Below are positions 19,418 through 27,143 of a DNA stretch of 43,553 nucleotides, piece after piece. Source of the DNA: Streptococcus cristatus (GTDB lineage: Bacteria; Bacillota; Bacilli; Lactobacillales; Streptococcaceae). The position numbers and the translations under genes are program-made. The stretch lies in assembly GCF_008369405.1 (NCBI RefSeq), contig NZ_VSJJ01000010.1, forward strand, positions 1 through 43,553, written 5' to 3'. The notes under the pieces are model-generated. The model was given only the letters and a program-made list of their open reading frames with translations, ran no database searches and had not been told where the DNA came from. Each line of letters begins with the position of its first letter. Position 1 is the stretch's first letter.

Positions 19418-19596
19418 ATGAGAGTGGGACAGAAATCGGTAATTCGTTAGAATTCGATTTCGTCGTCCCACCTCCGCACAGTTGAGTAGGGCTGTAAAAG
19501 CTGATGAAATCAGCGTAGTAGAGCCCACTCAACCACTGCGTCTTGCTCGATAATCCAAAGACAATTGAGAGGCTAGGACTTTTGTCCCAGCCTCAT
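19418..19596 (+). repeat. Intergenic inverted-end repeat, family 1 copy 1
   Basis: The element begins ATGAGAGTGGGACAGAAAT and ends in the imperfect inverse (TTTTGTCCCAGCCTCAT), about 175 bp, with three other copies in the window in the opposite orientation. Inside are nested foldbacks: GAAATCG..CGATTTC, a long GTTGAGT-GGGCT/AGAGCCCACTCAAC stem and a GCTGAT-GAA-ATCAGC tip. It lies between two convergent genes, and a T run after the right end makes it terminator-like for the plus strand. Confidence 0.85.
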
Positions 19597-19610
19597 TTTT
19601 TCGTCTAGAT

Positions 19611-21077
19611 TTAACGCAGTTGGACTTTCAGTACCAAGGGTAAGTCGTCTGCTACACTCGGCATGAAAAGACGCAAACCTTGGGGCGTTTGTTCCCAATT
19701 GAGTGGTTCTTCATAACCTAACAAGGACACTTCTTCTATGATGCCATGAAAGCGAGACGCGGGATTTTCTCTTTCGTCAGCCAAGGCCTGAATCGTCAGC
19801 CACTGATTTGCTACAGGTTCCATCAGAAAGGCATACACCGCTCCGCCCTTGGCCGTGAAACGGGAATCCTGACTCGTGTAAATCACGGCGCTTCCATCTG
19901 AAAACGGCCCACTAGCTGGCTGCGTTGGTCCTTCTCCAAATTGCCTCCACGCGCGTGAATCATAGATCGCTTGGCCATTCACTTGGAGCCAAACCCCGAT
20001 CTCTCTCAAGATTTCTTGATCTTTTTCTGGAATCGCCCCGTCTCCTTTTGGCCCGATATTGAGCAACAAATTCCCATTTTTGGACACGACATCAATCAAG
20101 GTCTGGATGATTTCTTTAGCTGACTTATAGTCAAGGTTCTCTGTGTAGCCCCAAGAATTTCGCGCAATAGCCGTATCCGTCTGCCAAGTGAAGGGCTGGA
20201 TCTCTGCGAAACCACCGCGTTCCACTTCCACAATCCCCGCACCAAAAGCCAGCGCATCATGCTTGTAGCAAATGCTAGTCTGCTTCCCATAGGCCGCACC
20301 TAAATTATAATAATAGGCCGCAAAAAGCTTCATGTGCTCTTTAAATGCTGCATGCTGAATCCACCAGTCAAAATACAAAATCTCAGGCTGGTAATCTCGG
20401 ACCAGCTCACAAGTCCGCAGGAGCCAATCATCTAGAAACTCCTGACTCGGATAAGGCTGACCAAACAAATCATGGTGGTCCGGCTCTGGCATAGCCGGCC
20501 AGTAGAGTTCCTCGCGACTGACTTCGCTGGCAATGTCACTGGCAAACTCCTTTCCATGCGAAAAGAAAAAGTGATGCTCTGCCCGATGGGAGGAAGTACA
20601 AAAATGAACTTGCTCTCTTTGAGCTGCCTGACTCAATTCCCCCAAGATATCACGTTTTGGTCCCATTTCCGCACTATTAAAAGGAGAGAGCTGACTGGCA
20701 TAAAGCTGGAAGCCGTCGTGATGCTCCGCCACTGGAAAAATATATTGAGCTCCCGCTTCTTTAAAGATGCGCAGCCACTCGTCCGCATGAAAATTTTCGG
20801 CAGTAAAGAGTGGGATAAAATCCTTGTATCCGAACTCTTTGTGGGGTCCATAAGTTTTGATATGATGGTCAAACTCTGCCGTACCCTGGATGTACATATT
20901 TCGAGAGTACCACTCGCTCCCAAAGGCAGGAAGGCTGTAAAGTCCCCAGTGGATAAAAATCCCAAACTTAGCCCTTTTGAACCAGTGGGGAACTTGATAG
21001 GTCGCAAGAGAGTCCCAGTCTGGATAGAAAGGGCCTTGGTTGGCAACTCTTTGAATTTCTTCTAAAGATATTTTCAT
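19611..21077 (-). CDS. Alpha-L-fucosidase, GH29
   Basis: The 488-residue protein is a glycoside hydrolase family 29 enzyme that releases alpha-linked fucose from glycans. GIFIHWGLYSLPAF (near residue 39) and VAEHHDGFQLY (near 117) line the active site, and ILYFDWW places the nucleophilic Asp near residue 237. The FTWQTDTAIARNSWGY segment fits the GH29-B subgroup (alpha-1,3/1,4 substrates), where the acid/base Glu lies in the same region. There is no signal peptide, so it acts on imported oligosaccharides. A catabolite-response-like site follows its -10 box. Confidence 0.9.
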   Translation of the reverse strand: MKISLEEIQRVANQGPFYPDWDSLATYQVPHWFKRAKFGIFIHWGLYSLPAFGSEWYSRNMYIQGTAEFDHHIKTYGPHKEFGYKDFIPLFTAENFHADEWLRIFKEAGAQYIFPVAEHHDGFQLYASQLSPFNSAEMGPKRDILGELSQAAQREQVHFCTSSHRAEHHFFFSHGKEFASDIASEVSREELYWPAMPEPDHHDLFGQPYPSQEFLDDWLLRTCELVRDYQPEILYFDWWIQHAAFKEHMKLFAAYYYNLGAAYGKQTSICYKHDALAFGAGIVEVERGGFAEIQPFTWQTDTAIARNSWGYTENLDYKSAKEIIQTLIDVVSKNGNLLLNIGPKGDGAIPEKDQEILREIGVWLQVNGQAIYDSRAWRQFGEGPTQPASGPFSDGSAVIYTSQDSRFTAKGGAVYAFLMEPVANQWLTIQALADERENPASRFHGIIEEVSLLGYEEPLNWEQTPQGLRLFMPSVADDLPLVLKVQLR

Positions 21078-21098
21078 CGTTACTACCTCATTATTCGA

Positions 21099-21121
21099 TT
21101 AAAACGCTTTCTTTTATTGTA
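21099..21121 (-). promoter_or_regulatory. Fucosidase promoter -10 with CcpA-like site
   Basis: On the minus strand TACAAT (21116..21121) is a likely -10, with no good -35. Immediately after it AGAAAGCGTTTTAA (21099..21112) resembles the cre consensus (TGWAANCGNTNWCA) at 11-12 of 14 positions. A cre over the start of transcription would give glucose repression by CcpA, typical for glycosidase genes. Regulation is inferred. Confidence 0.5.
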
Positions 21122-21207
21122 CCAATTTTTTGGAGAAGAAAGAGCCTTTTTACAAAAAATAATCCAAAACAGTCCTGCTAGCAAACTTTCCTTATAAAAC
21201 AGAGAAA

Positions 21208-21234
21208 AAGGAACAGCAATCAATTCTGTTCCTT
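21208..21234. terminator. Bidirectional terminator after the lipoprotein pair
   Basis: AAGGAACAG (21208..21216) and CTGTTCCTT (21226..21234) form a perfect 9-bp stem. T-rich sequence follows on both strands (GTTTTT to the right on plus, TTTTCTC on minus). It lies about 70 bases after the last lipoprotein stop codon. Confidence 0.75.
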
Positions 21235-21304
21235 GTTTTTATATTGTCAGCATGACGAGCATCTCGGAACGCCACACGCACCACGATTCTCATCATTCAA
21301 CACA

Positions 21305-21970
21305 TCAATTCGCTACTCGATAGTAGGGATGTTGAGATGCGTAAGTGAAATCTTGCCCCACTAAAATGCGTTCTTTCGGATTTTCACTTCCAGTATCATA
21401 AAGACGAGCTCCTTTAGGAATGGCTGTGAAGGAGGCCACTTCATTCCCTGATTTATGAGTTAAAAACGCTCCAAACTTACCTTCATATACTTGACTATTT
21501 GTCAAAGTGTAGTCGCTTGACTCATTTCCTCTGTAAGTATGGGACAGCAAGCCATTTGCATCAAATACTAATTGGTTGCCTAAATCGTCTTGCCAAGTAC
21601 CAGCAATGCTAGAGAAATCGCCATTTGCTAGAGCATTGACATCCATACCGGAAGTTGTTGGAGCCACTGGAGTAGCCGGAGTTGTTGGAGTGTTCGAATC
21701 TGCTGAAGTCTTGTTTTCCACGGGCTTCTCAGCCTGGCTGGAAACACTCTGGTCGCTAGAAGGCTTGGTAGTAGAGGATGCTTTTGCTTCGTTGGAAGCA
21801 GAACTTTGCTTAGCTGATGGTTTAGTCGAAGACTTGCTAGAACTGCTAATCTTAGAGCTCTGAGAGGTAGAACTACTAGCCTCCGTGGAAGGTTTAGAGC
21901 TACAGGCTGCGAGCAGGAAAGCAGAGCACAAGGCAGTGGCTGTCAATAAAATAAATTTACTACGTTTCAT
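21305..21970 (-). CDS. Lipoprotein with DUF6287-like C-terminal domain, copy 1
   Basis: The 221-residue protein starts with a lipoprotein signal peptide (MKRSKFILL, hydrophobic core, LLAACSS lipobox with Cys at 23). Residues about 25-110 are a Ser/Thr/Lys/Pro-rich linker. The C-terminal domain has DVNALANGDFSSIAGTWQD and ends QHPYYRVAN, like the DUF6287 domain of streptococcal lipoproteins. It would be anchored to the outer face of the membrane. Function unknown. The neighbouring copy 2 is near-identical in signal and linker but differs in the last third, so the tips may have diverged in binding. Confidence 0.8.
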   Translation of the reverse strand: MKRSKFILLTATALCSAFLLAACSSKPSTEASSSTSQSSKISSSSKSSTKPSAKQSSASNEAKASSTTKPSSDQSVSSQAEKPVENKTSADSNTPTTPATPVAPTTSGMDVNALANGDFSSIAGTWQDDLGNQLVFDANGLLSHTYRGNESSDYTLTNSQVYEGKFGAFLTHKSGNEVASFTAIPKGARLYDTGSENPKERILVGQDFTYASQHPYYRVAN

Positions 21971-21996
21971 AATGAAATCTCCTTATCAGTTTATCA

Positions 21997-22650
21997 TCAA
22001 TTTGCTACTCGATAGTAGGGATGCTGTGCAGAAGAGATTGCATCACTTCCAAGCATGATTTGTTCTTTAGGCGCTGGAGCACCATTAAGTGGCAATGCTA
22101 CGCCCACTGGAACAGCGAATAAAGGATCACTACTGCCTGCTCCATTATAACCAAAATCAGCTCTAAACTTATCTCCTTCTACATGACCATTATAAATAAC
22201 GTTATGGTTCAATGTCTCACCATTATTACGTTGCAATGTTACTAATCCATTTGCATCAAAAACTAATTGGTTGCCCAAATCGTCTTGCCAAGTACCTGCA
22301 ATGCTAGAGAAATCATCATTTGCTAGAGCATTGACATCTATACCGGAAGTTGTTGGAGTATTTAAATCTGCTGAAGTCTTGTTGTCCACAGGTTTCTCAA
22401 CTTGACTGGAAACACTCTGGTCGCTAGAAAGCTTAGTAGTAGAGGATGCTTTTGATTCGTTGGAAGCAGAACTTTGCTTAGCTGATGGTTTGGTGGAGGA
22501 CTCGCCTGAGCTACTAGTCTTAGATATCTGAGAAGTCTGGGAAGTGGAACTGCTGTTCACCTTCGTAGATGGCTTAGAACTACAAGCTGCAAGCAGGAAA
22601 GCAGAGCACAAGGCAGTGGCTGTCAATAAAATAAGTTTACTACGTTTCAT
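21997..22650 (-). CDS. Lipoprotein with DUF6287-like C-terminal domain, copy 2
   Basis: The 217-residue paralogue of the preceding entry has the same signal peptide (lipobox LLAACSS), the same Ser/Thr-rich linker and the same DDFSSIAGTWQDDLGNQL motif. It then diverges before rejoining at QHPYYRVAN. The start at 22650 has AAGGAGA upstream; an earlier in-frame ATG would extend into the spacer. Its stop is 27 bases before the start of copy 1, so both are on one transcript. The linker lacks the Pro/Ala/Thr segment near residues 95-105 of copy 1. Confidence 0.8.
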   Translation of the reverse strand: MKRSKLILLTATALCSAFLLAACSSKPSTKVNSSSTSQTSQISKTSSSGESSTKPSAKQSSASNESKASSTTKLSSDQSVSSQVEKPVDNKTSADLNTPTTSGIDVNALANDDFSSIAGTWQDDLGNQLVFDANGLVTLQRNNGETLNHNVIYNGHVEGDKFRADFGYNGAGSSDPLFAVPVGVALPLNGAPAPKEQIMLGSDAISSAQHPYYRVAN

Positions 22651-22676
22651 AATGGAATCTCCTTGTCGGTTTATCA

Positions 22677-22752
22677 TCAATTTGCTAAACGATAGTAGCG
22701 ATGTTGGCTTGCATAGGGGACATCTTACCCCACTAAAATATATTCTTTAAAG
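22677..22752 (-). pseudogene. 3' remnant of a third lipoprotein copy
   Basis: Read on the minus strand, the last ~24 codons of another copy remain: KEYILVG, then a TAA stop (22725..22727) where copy 1 has CAA, then DVPYASQHRYYRLAN and the natural stop at 22677..22679. The spacer after it is the same as that between copies 2 and 1. The rest of the gene has been lost; AT-rich promoter DNA abuts the remnant at about 22752. Confidence 0.8.
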
Positions 22753-22776
22753 CTTTTTGTAACAAAAGAAATATTT

Positions 22777-22793
22777 TGTAATCTAATTGTAAT
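22777..22793. promoter_or_regulatory. WalR/VicR-type box over the lipoprotein promoter
   Basis: TGTAAT-CTAAT-TGTAAT (plus strand) matches the WalR/VicR consensus TGTWAH-N5-TGTWAH except that H also permits the T seen at both ends. It overlaps the -10 element of the lipoprotein promoter (22786..22791). Additional TGTAA half sites are at 22758 and 22822. A response regulator bound here would repress or reposition polymerase. Not tested. Confidence 0.6.
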
Positions 22794-22814
22794 CCTATGA
22801 AATAATTTTGTCAA
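22786..22814 (-). promoter_or_regulatory. Lipoprotein operon promoter
   Basis: On the minus strand a perfect TTGACA (22809..22814) and TACAAT (22786..22791) are 17 bases apart. The predicted transcript passes through the remnant of copy 3 before reaching copy 2, so the remnant now serves as 5' leader. Confidence 0.8.
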
Positions 22815-22880
22815 CATTTTGTGTAATATTTTTCTCAATATTTATCTGAAATTTATGAAATACCTTTTTAATGCAAAAAC

Positions 22881-23055
22881 GAGGCTGGGACAAAAGCCCT
22901 AGCCTCTCAATTGTCTTTGGATTGTCGAGCAAGACGCAGTGGTTGAGTGGGCTCTACCACGCTGAGTTCATCAGCTTTTACAGCCCTACTCAACTGTGCG
23001 GAGGTGGGACGACGAAATCGAATTCTAACGAATTACCGATTTCTGTCCCACTCTC
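22881..23055 (-). repeat. Intergenic inverted-end repeat, family 1 copy 2
   Basis: Reads GAGGCTGGGACAAAAGCCC at the left and CCGATTTCTGTCCCACTCTC at the right, the reverse complement of copy 1 with few changes. It fills the space between the lipoprotein promoter and the end of the P-loop kinase gene (stop at 23064), so it may be the terminator of that kinase operon. The first and last ~20 bases can pair as a long stem. Confidence 0.85.
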
Positions 23056-23063
23056 GCTTCGTT

Positions 23064-23561
23064 TCAAATTTCCTCTAAATCCTGAACGATCCGCTCAAAG
23101 GCTGCTTCTAGAGAATCTTCGTTCCTAAAGAATGATTCTTCTTGCCAGCCTAAGAAGTCTCGGTCTTTCCACCAGCGCTTCATGTCGGATGGGGTGAATT
23201 CTTCTTGTTTTACTCTAGTCCGATGGCGGCGGACGGTTTCTTCAAAAGTCAAATCATAGTAATAGGCTAGAGTCTGAGAAGCAAACAAAGTCCGCAACCG
23301 CTCTAGCATGTGCCCATAAATATCTGTCTCATAGAAACCTTCTACCAAGACCAGCAAATCATGTTCGTAACCGAAGCGTGCCAATGTCTCTGTCAGGTCA
23401 ATAGACAAATTCCCTGGCTCTACTTTTTCCTTGAGCATGTCCCGTCTAACTGTGTCCTGCGCAATCAAAAGAGTCCCTCGGCCATAGTGTGCCTGCAGTT
23501 TCTTGGCCAGACTCGACTTGCCAGAGCCGGAATTGCCACGAATGATGACTAACTTGGCCAT
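23064..23561 (-). CDS. P-loop kinase-like protein (AAA_33 type)
   Basis: The 165-residue protein begins MAKLVIIRGNSGSGKSSLAKKL with Walker A at residues 9-16. A DTVRRDML segment and LVLVEGFYETDIYG (Walker B-like strand) follow, and the RHRTRVKQEEFTP segment gives lid arginines. This is the small kinase/AAA_33 architecture seen in nucleotide or sugar kinases and zeta-toxin relatives; substrate unknown. Its ATG directly follows the stop of the CoA-binding gene with no gap, so the two are co-translated. Confidence 0.7.
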   Translation of the reverse strand: MAKLVIIRGNSGSGKSSLAKKLQAHYGRGTLLIAQDTVRRDMLKEKVEPGNLSIDLTETLARFGYEHDLLVLVEGFYETDIYGHMLERLRTLFASQTLAYYYDLTFEETVRRHRTRVKQEEFTPSDMKRWWKDRDFLGWQEESFFRNEDSLEAAFERIVQDLEEI

Positions 23562-23999
23562 TTATTCGCCTAGAATCAAGCGGGTATGCTCGCGTTTGAT
23601 GCAGCGATCCATAACGATATCTTCGCGACCAGCTGCCCGTAAAATCTGCTCAGCTTCTTCATTTTCCAAGCCCAACTGAGCCCAGAAAATCTTGGCATCT
23701 GCTTCCAGAAAATCACGCGCCACATCTGGCAAAAACTCGCTACGACGGTAAACATCGACAATATCCACTGGGAAAGGGATATCTTTGAGACTGGCATAAA
23801 CAGTTTCACCAAAAATCTGACTGCCCGCTGCCCGTGGATTGACTGGAATAATGCGATAGCCTCGCTCCTGCATCTCCTTGGACACACGGTTACTGGTCGT
23901 TTCTTCGCGGTCAGACAGTCCAACAACAGCAATCACTTTGCTGTTTTTCAAATAATGCTTGACGATGGCATCGCTAGGATTTTGAAAATGGTAAGTCAT
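23562..23999 (-). CDS. CoA-binding domain protein
   Basis: The 145-residue protein is a stand-alone CoA-binding Rossmann domain (YccU-like). VIAVVGLSDREETTSNRVSKEM gives the nucleotide-binding turn, followed by RGYRIIPVNPRA and FPVDIVDVYRRSE. The C-terminus DIVMDRCIKREH holds the conserved Cys. No enzymatic function is established for the family. In pneumococci a homologue is also beside polA. It has its own promoter and a CAGGAGGA ribosome-binding site. Confidence 0.85.
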   Translation of the reverse strand: MTYHFQNPSDAIVKHYLKNSKVIAVVGLSDREETTSNRVSKEMQERGYRIIPVNPRAAGSQIFGETVYASLKDIPFPVDIVDVYRRSEFLPDVARDFLEADAKIFWAQLGLENEEAEQILRAAGREDIVMDRCIKREHTRLILGE

Positions 24000-24041
24000 A
24001 ATGTTCCTCCTGTTTTATAAATAATTTTCAACTTTTTTACA

Positions 24042-24068
24042 ATTATATATTAGCCAAATGCGGTACAA
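24042..24068 (-). promoter_or_regulatory. Promoter of CoA-binding/kinase operon
   Basis: On the minus strand TATAAT (24042..24047) is preceded by TTGTAC (24063..24068) at a 15-base spacing, somewhat short. The start codon is about 43 bases downstream of the -10. A family 1 repeat ends just upstream at 24086. Confidence 0.5.
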
Positions 24069-24085
24069 AAAAGATGGTTTTCCTC

Positions 24086-24260
24086 GAGTCTGGGACAAAA
24101 GTCCTATCCTCTCAATTGTCTTTGAATTGTCGAGCAAGACGCAGTGGTTGAGTGGGCTCTACTACGCTGATTTCATTAGCTTTTACAGCCCTACTCAACT
24201 GTGCGGAGGTGGGACGACGAAATCGAATTCTAACGAATTACCGATTTCTGTCCTACTCTC
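24086..24260 (-). repeat. Intergenic inverted-end repeat, family 1 copy 3
   Basis: Begins GAGTCTGGGACAAAAGTCC and ends CCGATTTCTGTCCTACTCTC, in the same orientation as copies 2 and 4. It is downstream of polA on the minus strand, between the family 2 element and the promoter of the CoA-binding gene. It could end the polA transcript. Confidence 0.85.
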
Positions 24261-24312
24261 TATGTCAGCTTTCTATTTTCACTTTGTGTTTTACGCCCTT
24301 GATATCTTAAAC

Positions 24313-24414
24313 TGAACACGAGCTAAAACCTTGGAAAATCGATAATCCGTTCTAGGTGCATCGCTCCTTCGTCCGGCTGCCTAATTTTCAGTCGGTTTTG
24401 ACGCTCTTTGTATC
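24313..24414 (-). repeat. Structured intergenic repeat, family 2 copy 2
   Basis: This 102-base element matches 9474..9576 at both ends (TGAACACGAGCTA and GCTCTTTGTATC) and in the core GCATCGCTCCTTC. It starts 5 bases past the polA stop codon. Stems: GAGC/GCTC (24403..24406 with 24320..24323), AAAACC/GGTTTT (24394..24399 with 24325..24330), GAAAAT/ATTTTC (24384..24389 with 24334..24339), CCG/CGG (24374..24376 with 24347..24349). Several stems differ from copy 1 on both sides in a way that keeps pairing. Confidence 0.75.
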
Positions 24415-24419
24415 TTATC

Positions 24420-27062
24420 TTACTTCGCCTCGTACCAAGTTTGGCCGGCATTTTCATCAGCTACTAGTGGAACGGCCAGCTCAATCGCGGATTCCATGGT
24501 TGCTTTGACTAACTGGCGGACGGCTGTTAGCTCGTCATTTGGCACTTCCAACACGATTTCATCGTGAACCTGCAAGAGCATGCGAGACTTGAAATTCTTC
24601 TCTGTTAGAGCTCGATCCAGATTAATCATAGCAACTTTGAGAATGTCTGCGGCGGAGCCTTGGATCGGGCTGTTAATAGCTGTGCGCTCCGCAAAATTTC
24701 GGATGTTAAAGTTGCGGGAATTGATGTCCGGCAAGGAGCGACGGCGATGGTAAATAGTCTCCACATAGCCCTTATCACGCGCTTCACGGACGATGGTTTC
24801 CATATAATTCTTGATACCAGGGAAGCGCTCAAAATAAGTTTGAATATAATCTTTGGCAGCCTTGCGGGAAATGCCGAGGTTATTGGCCAGACCGAAGTCG
24901 GAAATTCCATAGACCACTCCGAAGTTGACAGCCTTGGCATTGCGGCGGTCATTAGGCGTCACATCCTCTGCCTTTTCAATACCAAAGACCCGCATGGCTG
25001 TAGCCGTGTGAATGTCTTCTCCGTGCTGAAAGGCAGCAATCAGATGCTCGTCCTGCGAAATGTGAGCCAGCACCCGCAGCTCAATCTGGGAATAATCCGA
25101 GCTGAGTAGCACACTGTCTGCCCACTCTGGCACAAAGGCCTTGCGAATAAGGCGCCCCTGCTCCAAGCGAACAGGGATATTCTGCAGGTTGGGGTCAACC
25201 GAGGACAGGCGGCCCGTCTGAGTCAAATCCTGAACATAGCGAGTGTGAATCTTGCCATCAGCTGCTATCGCCTCCTGTAGTCCGATGATATAAGTAGACT
25301 GGAGCTTGCTGATTTGACGGTATTCCAGAATCTTAGACACAATCGGTGCAATCGGCGCTAAGCGCTCCAGCACATCCACAGCTGTCGAGTAGCCTGTCTT
25401 GGTCTTTTTTGTGTACTCCAGTGGCAGTCCCATATCCTCAAAGAGAATGGTTCCCAGCTGTTTAGGTGAGTTGATATTGAATTCCTGACCAGCCAGATCA
25501 TAAATCTCCTGAGTCAGACTTTCCAGCGTCTTTTCATTTTCTGCCTGCATGCCCTGCAGGGTTTCCCGCTCAACCTTGATTCCCGCAATCTCCATCTTGG
25601 CTAAGACAAAAGCCAGCGGCTGCTCCATTTCAAGCAACAAATCCAGCTGGTCGTGGGCACGGAGCTGTTCCAGCATAGGCTCTTCTGTTTCCAGCAGTAC
25701 TTGAACCTTACGAGCCAGATGCTCAAAGAGCTGCTCTTGCTCTGGCAGAGCACGCTTGGCACCCTTGCCATAAACCTCATCATCAGTCGGCAGAATTGTT
25801 CGGCCGTAGAGGCGAGCAATAGTCGCCAGCTCATTGTCCTCGACCGTCGAAAGCAGATACTTGGCTAGACGCGCATCAAAGGATGCTGCTGGCAGTTCAA
25901 TGCCGTAATGACTGAGCAATACCTTAGTTCGCTTAAGGTCGTAGGTTTTCAGAGCTGTTTTTTCCAAAAATTCCTGAAAGAGAGGCTGCTGCAGTAAATC
26001 GTTGGTGCCGACATAAATCTGACGGCTATCGCCCCAGGCAAGACCAACAATCTCTTCCTTGTGGTAGTTGTCACCCAAGATTTCAAAATAGAAGAATTGC
26101 TCTGGTGCCAGCATATCTGCTGTCACCTCGGTCACTTTGGTAAACTCAATGGGTTTGACTTCTACAGGAGCCTGAGCCGTTCCTAGCTGAGCCTTGAGCT
26201 GCTTGAAGCCCATCTCGTCATAGAACTTGCTCAGGGCCTCTAGCTGCGGACCCTTATAAACCAAATCATCCAGTCCGATTTCAATTGGAGCCTGAGTATT
26301 GATAGTGGCTAGGGTTTTAGATAGGAAGGCCTTGTCCTTGTCATTGATCAGATTTTCCTTCATCTTGGAAGCCTTGAGCTGGTCGATATTTTCATAGAGA
26401 TTTTCCAAAGAGCCATACTCCAAGAGGAGCTTGAGGCCGGTTTTCTCACCAATCTTGGTCACGCCAGGGATATTATCTGACTGATCGCCCATCAGCGCCT
26501 TGAGGTCGATGAACTGCTCAGGCGTGATACCCATCTTTTCCATGAGATAGGCTGGTGTAAACTCCTCAAACTCGGCCACACCTTTCTTGGAAATTTCCAC
26601 CACAGTATTATCATCCGTCAGCTGAATCAAGTCTTTATCGCCGCTGACAATGGTCACATCGTAAGGCACAGTCGTCTTTTCAGCCATCTTGTCCAAGGTT
26701 CCAATGATGTCATCCGCCTCGTACCGAGCCAAGTCGTAGTAGTGAATGCCTAGGTGCTGCAGCATCTCTCGGATAAAGGGCAGCTGTTCACGAAATTCAT
26801 CCGGTGTCTTGGCCCGACCTGCCTTATAGTCAGCATACATCTCGGTCCGGAAGGTCGTCTTGCCAGCATCAAAAGCGACTAGGATATGAGTCGGCTGCAC
26901 GCGCTCCAAGAGATGATTGAGCATGAGGTGGAAGCCATAAATGGCATTGGTGTGCAAACCCGATGGACTCTTGAAACGGTCGATTTGATTATAAAGCGCA
27001 AAAAAAGCGCGAAAAGCAACGGACGAACCGTCGATTAATAATAATTTATTCTTTTTTTCCAT
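24420..27062 (-). CDS. polA: DNA polymerase I
   Basis: The 880-residue enzyme repairs and joins Okazaki fragments. Residues 1-290 are the 5'-3' exonuclease with KLLLIDGSSVAFRAFFAL and VTIVSGDKDLIQL. The middle domain (about 300-465) lacks the Asp-X-Glu of proofreading enzymes: the position reads FYFEILGD. The polymerase domain has motif A DYSQIELRVLAH, motif B RRNAKAVNFGVVYG and motif C QVHDEIVLEV. The promoter -10 lies only 6 bases before the ATG and no ribosome-binding site is visible, so the mRNA may be leaderless. The start agrees with the expected family N-terminus. Confidence 0.97.
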   Translation of the reverse strand: MEKKNKLLLIDGSSVAFRAFFALYNQIDRFKSPSGLHTNAIYGFHLMLNHLLERVQPTHILVAFDAGKTTFRTEMYADYKAGRAKTPDEFREQLPFIREMLQHLGIHYYDLARYEADDIIGTLDKMAEKTTVPYDVTIVSGDKDLIQLTDDNTVVEISKKGVAEFEEFTPAYLMEKMGITPEQFIDLKALMGDQSDNIPGVTKIGEKTGLKLLLEYGSLENLYENIDQLKASKMKENLINDKDKAFLSKTLATINTQAPIEIGLDDLVYKGPQLEALSKFYDEMGFKQLKAQLGTAQAPVEVKPIEFTKVTEVTADMLAPEQFFYFEILGDNYHKEEIVGLAWGDSRQIYVGTNDLLQQPLFQEFLEKTALKTYDLKRTKVLLSHYGIELPAASFDARLAKYLLSTVEDNELATIARLYGRTILPTDDEVYGKGAKRALPEQEQLFEHLARKVQVLLETEEPMLEQLRAHDQLDLLLEMEQPLAFVLAKMEIAGIKVERETLQGMQAENEKTLESLTQEIYDLAGQEFNINSPKQLGTILFEDMGLPLEYTKKTKTGYSTAVDVLERLAPIAPIVSKILEYRQISKLQSTYIIGLQEAIAADGKIHTRYVQDLTQTGRLSSVDPNLQNIPVRLEQGRLIRKAFVPEWADSVLLSSDYSQIELRVLAHISQDEHLIAAFQHGEDIHTATAMRVFGIEKAEDVTPNDRRNAKAVNFGVVYGISDFGLANNLGISRKAAKDYIQTYFERFPGIKNYMETIVREARDKGYVETIYHRRRSLPDINSRNFNIRNFAERTAINSPIQGSAADILKVAMINLDRALTEKNFKSRMLLQVHDEIVLEVPNDELTAVRQLVKATMESAIELAVPLVADENAGQTWYEAK

Positions 27063-27065
27063 AGG

Positions 27066-27077
27066 TTTATTATAACA
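27066..27077 (-). promoter_or_regulatory. polA promoter, probably giving a leaderless mRNA
   Basis: On the minus strand the extended -10 TGTTATAAT has its hexamer at 27069..27074. Six bases (AAACCT) separate it from the ATG of polA, so transcription should begin at or next to the A of the start codon. There is no good -35. Confidence 0.6.
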
Positions 27078-27143
27078 CGAAAGGTGGGCAAAGACAGAAA
27101 AGGCGGCGTGGAAAATTTAAAAGTGATTTTAATAATTCCTGTA

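Noticed and set aside
22871..23128. Open frames across the family 1 repeats (same peptide at 22871, 24058 and partly elsewhere)
   Set aside because: They recur only because the DNA repeat recurs, differ at both ends and lack ribosome-binding sites. The repeat is better explained by its inverted structure.
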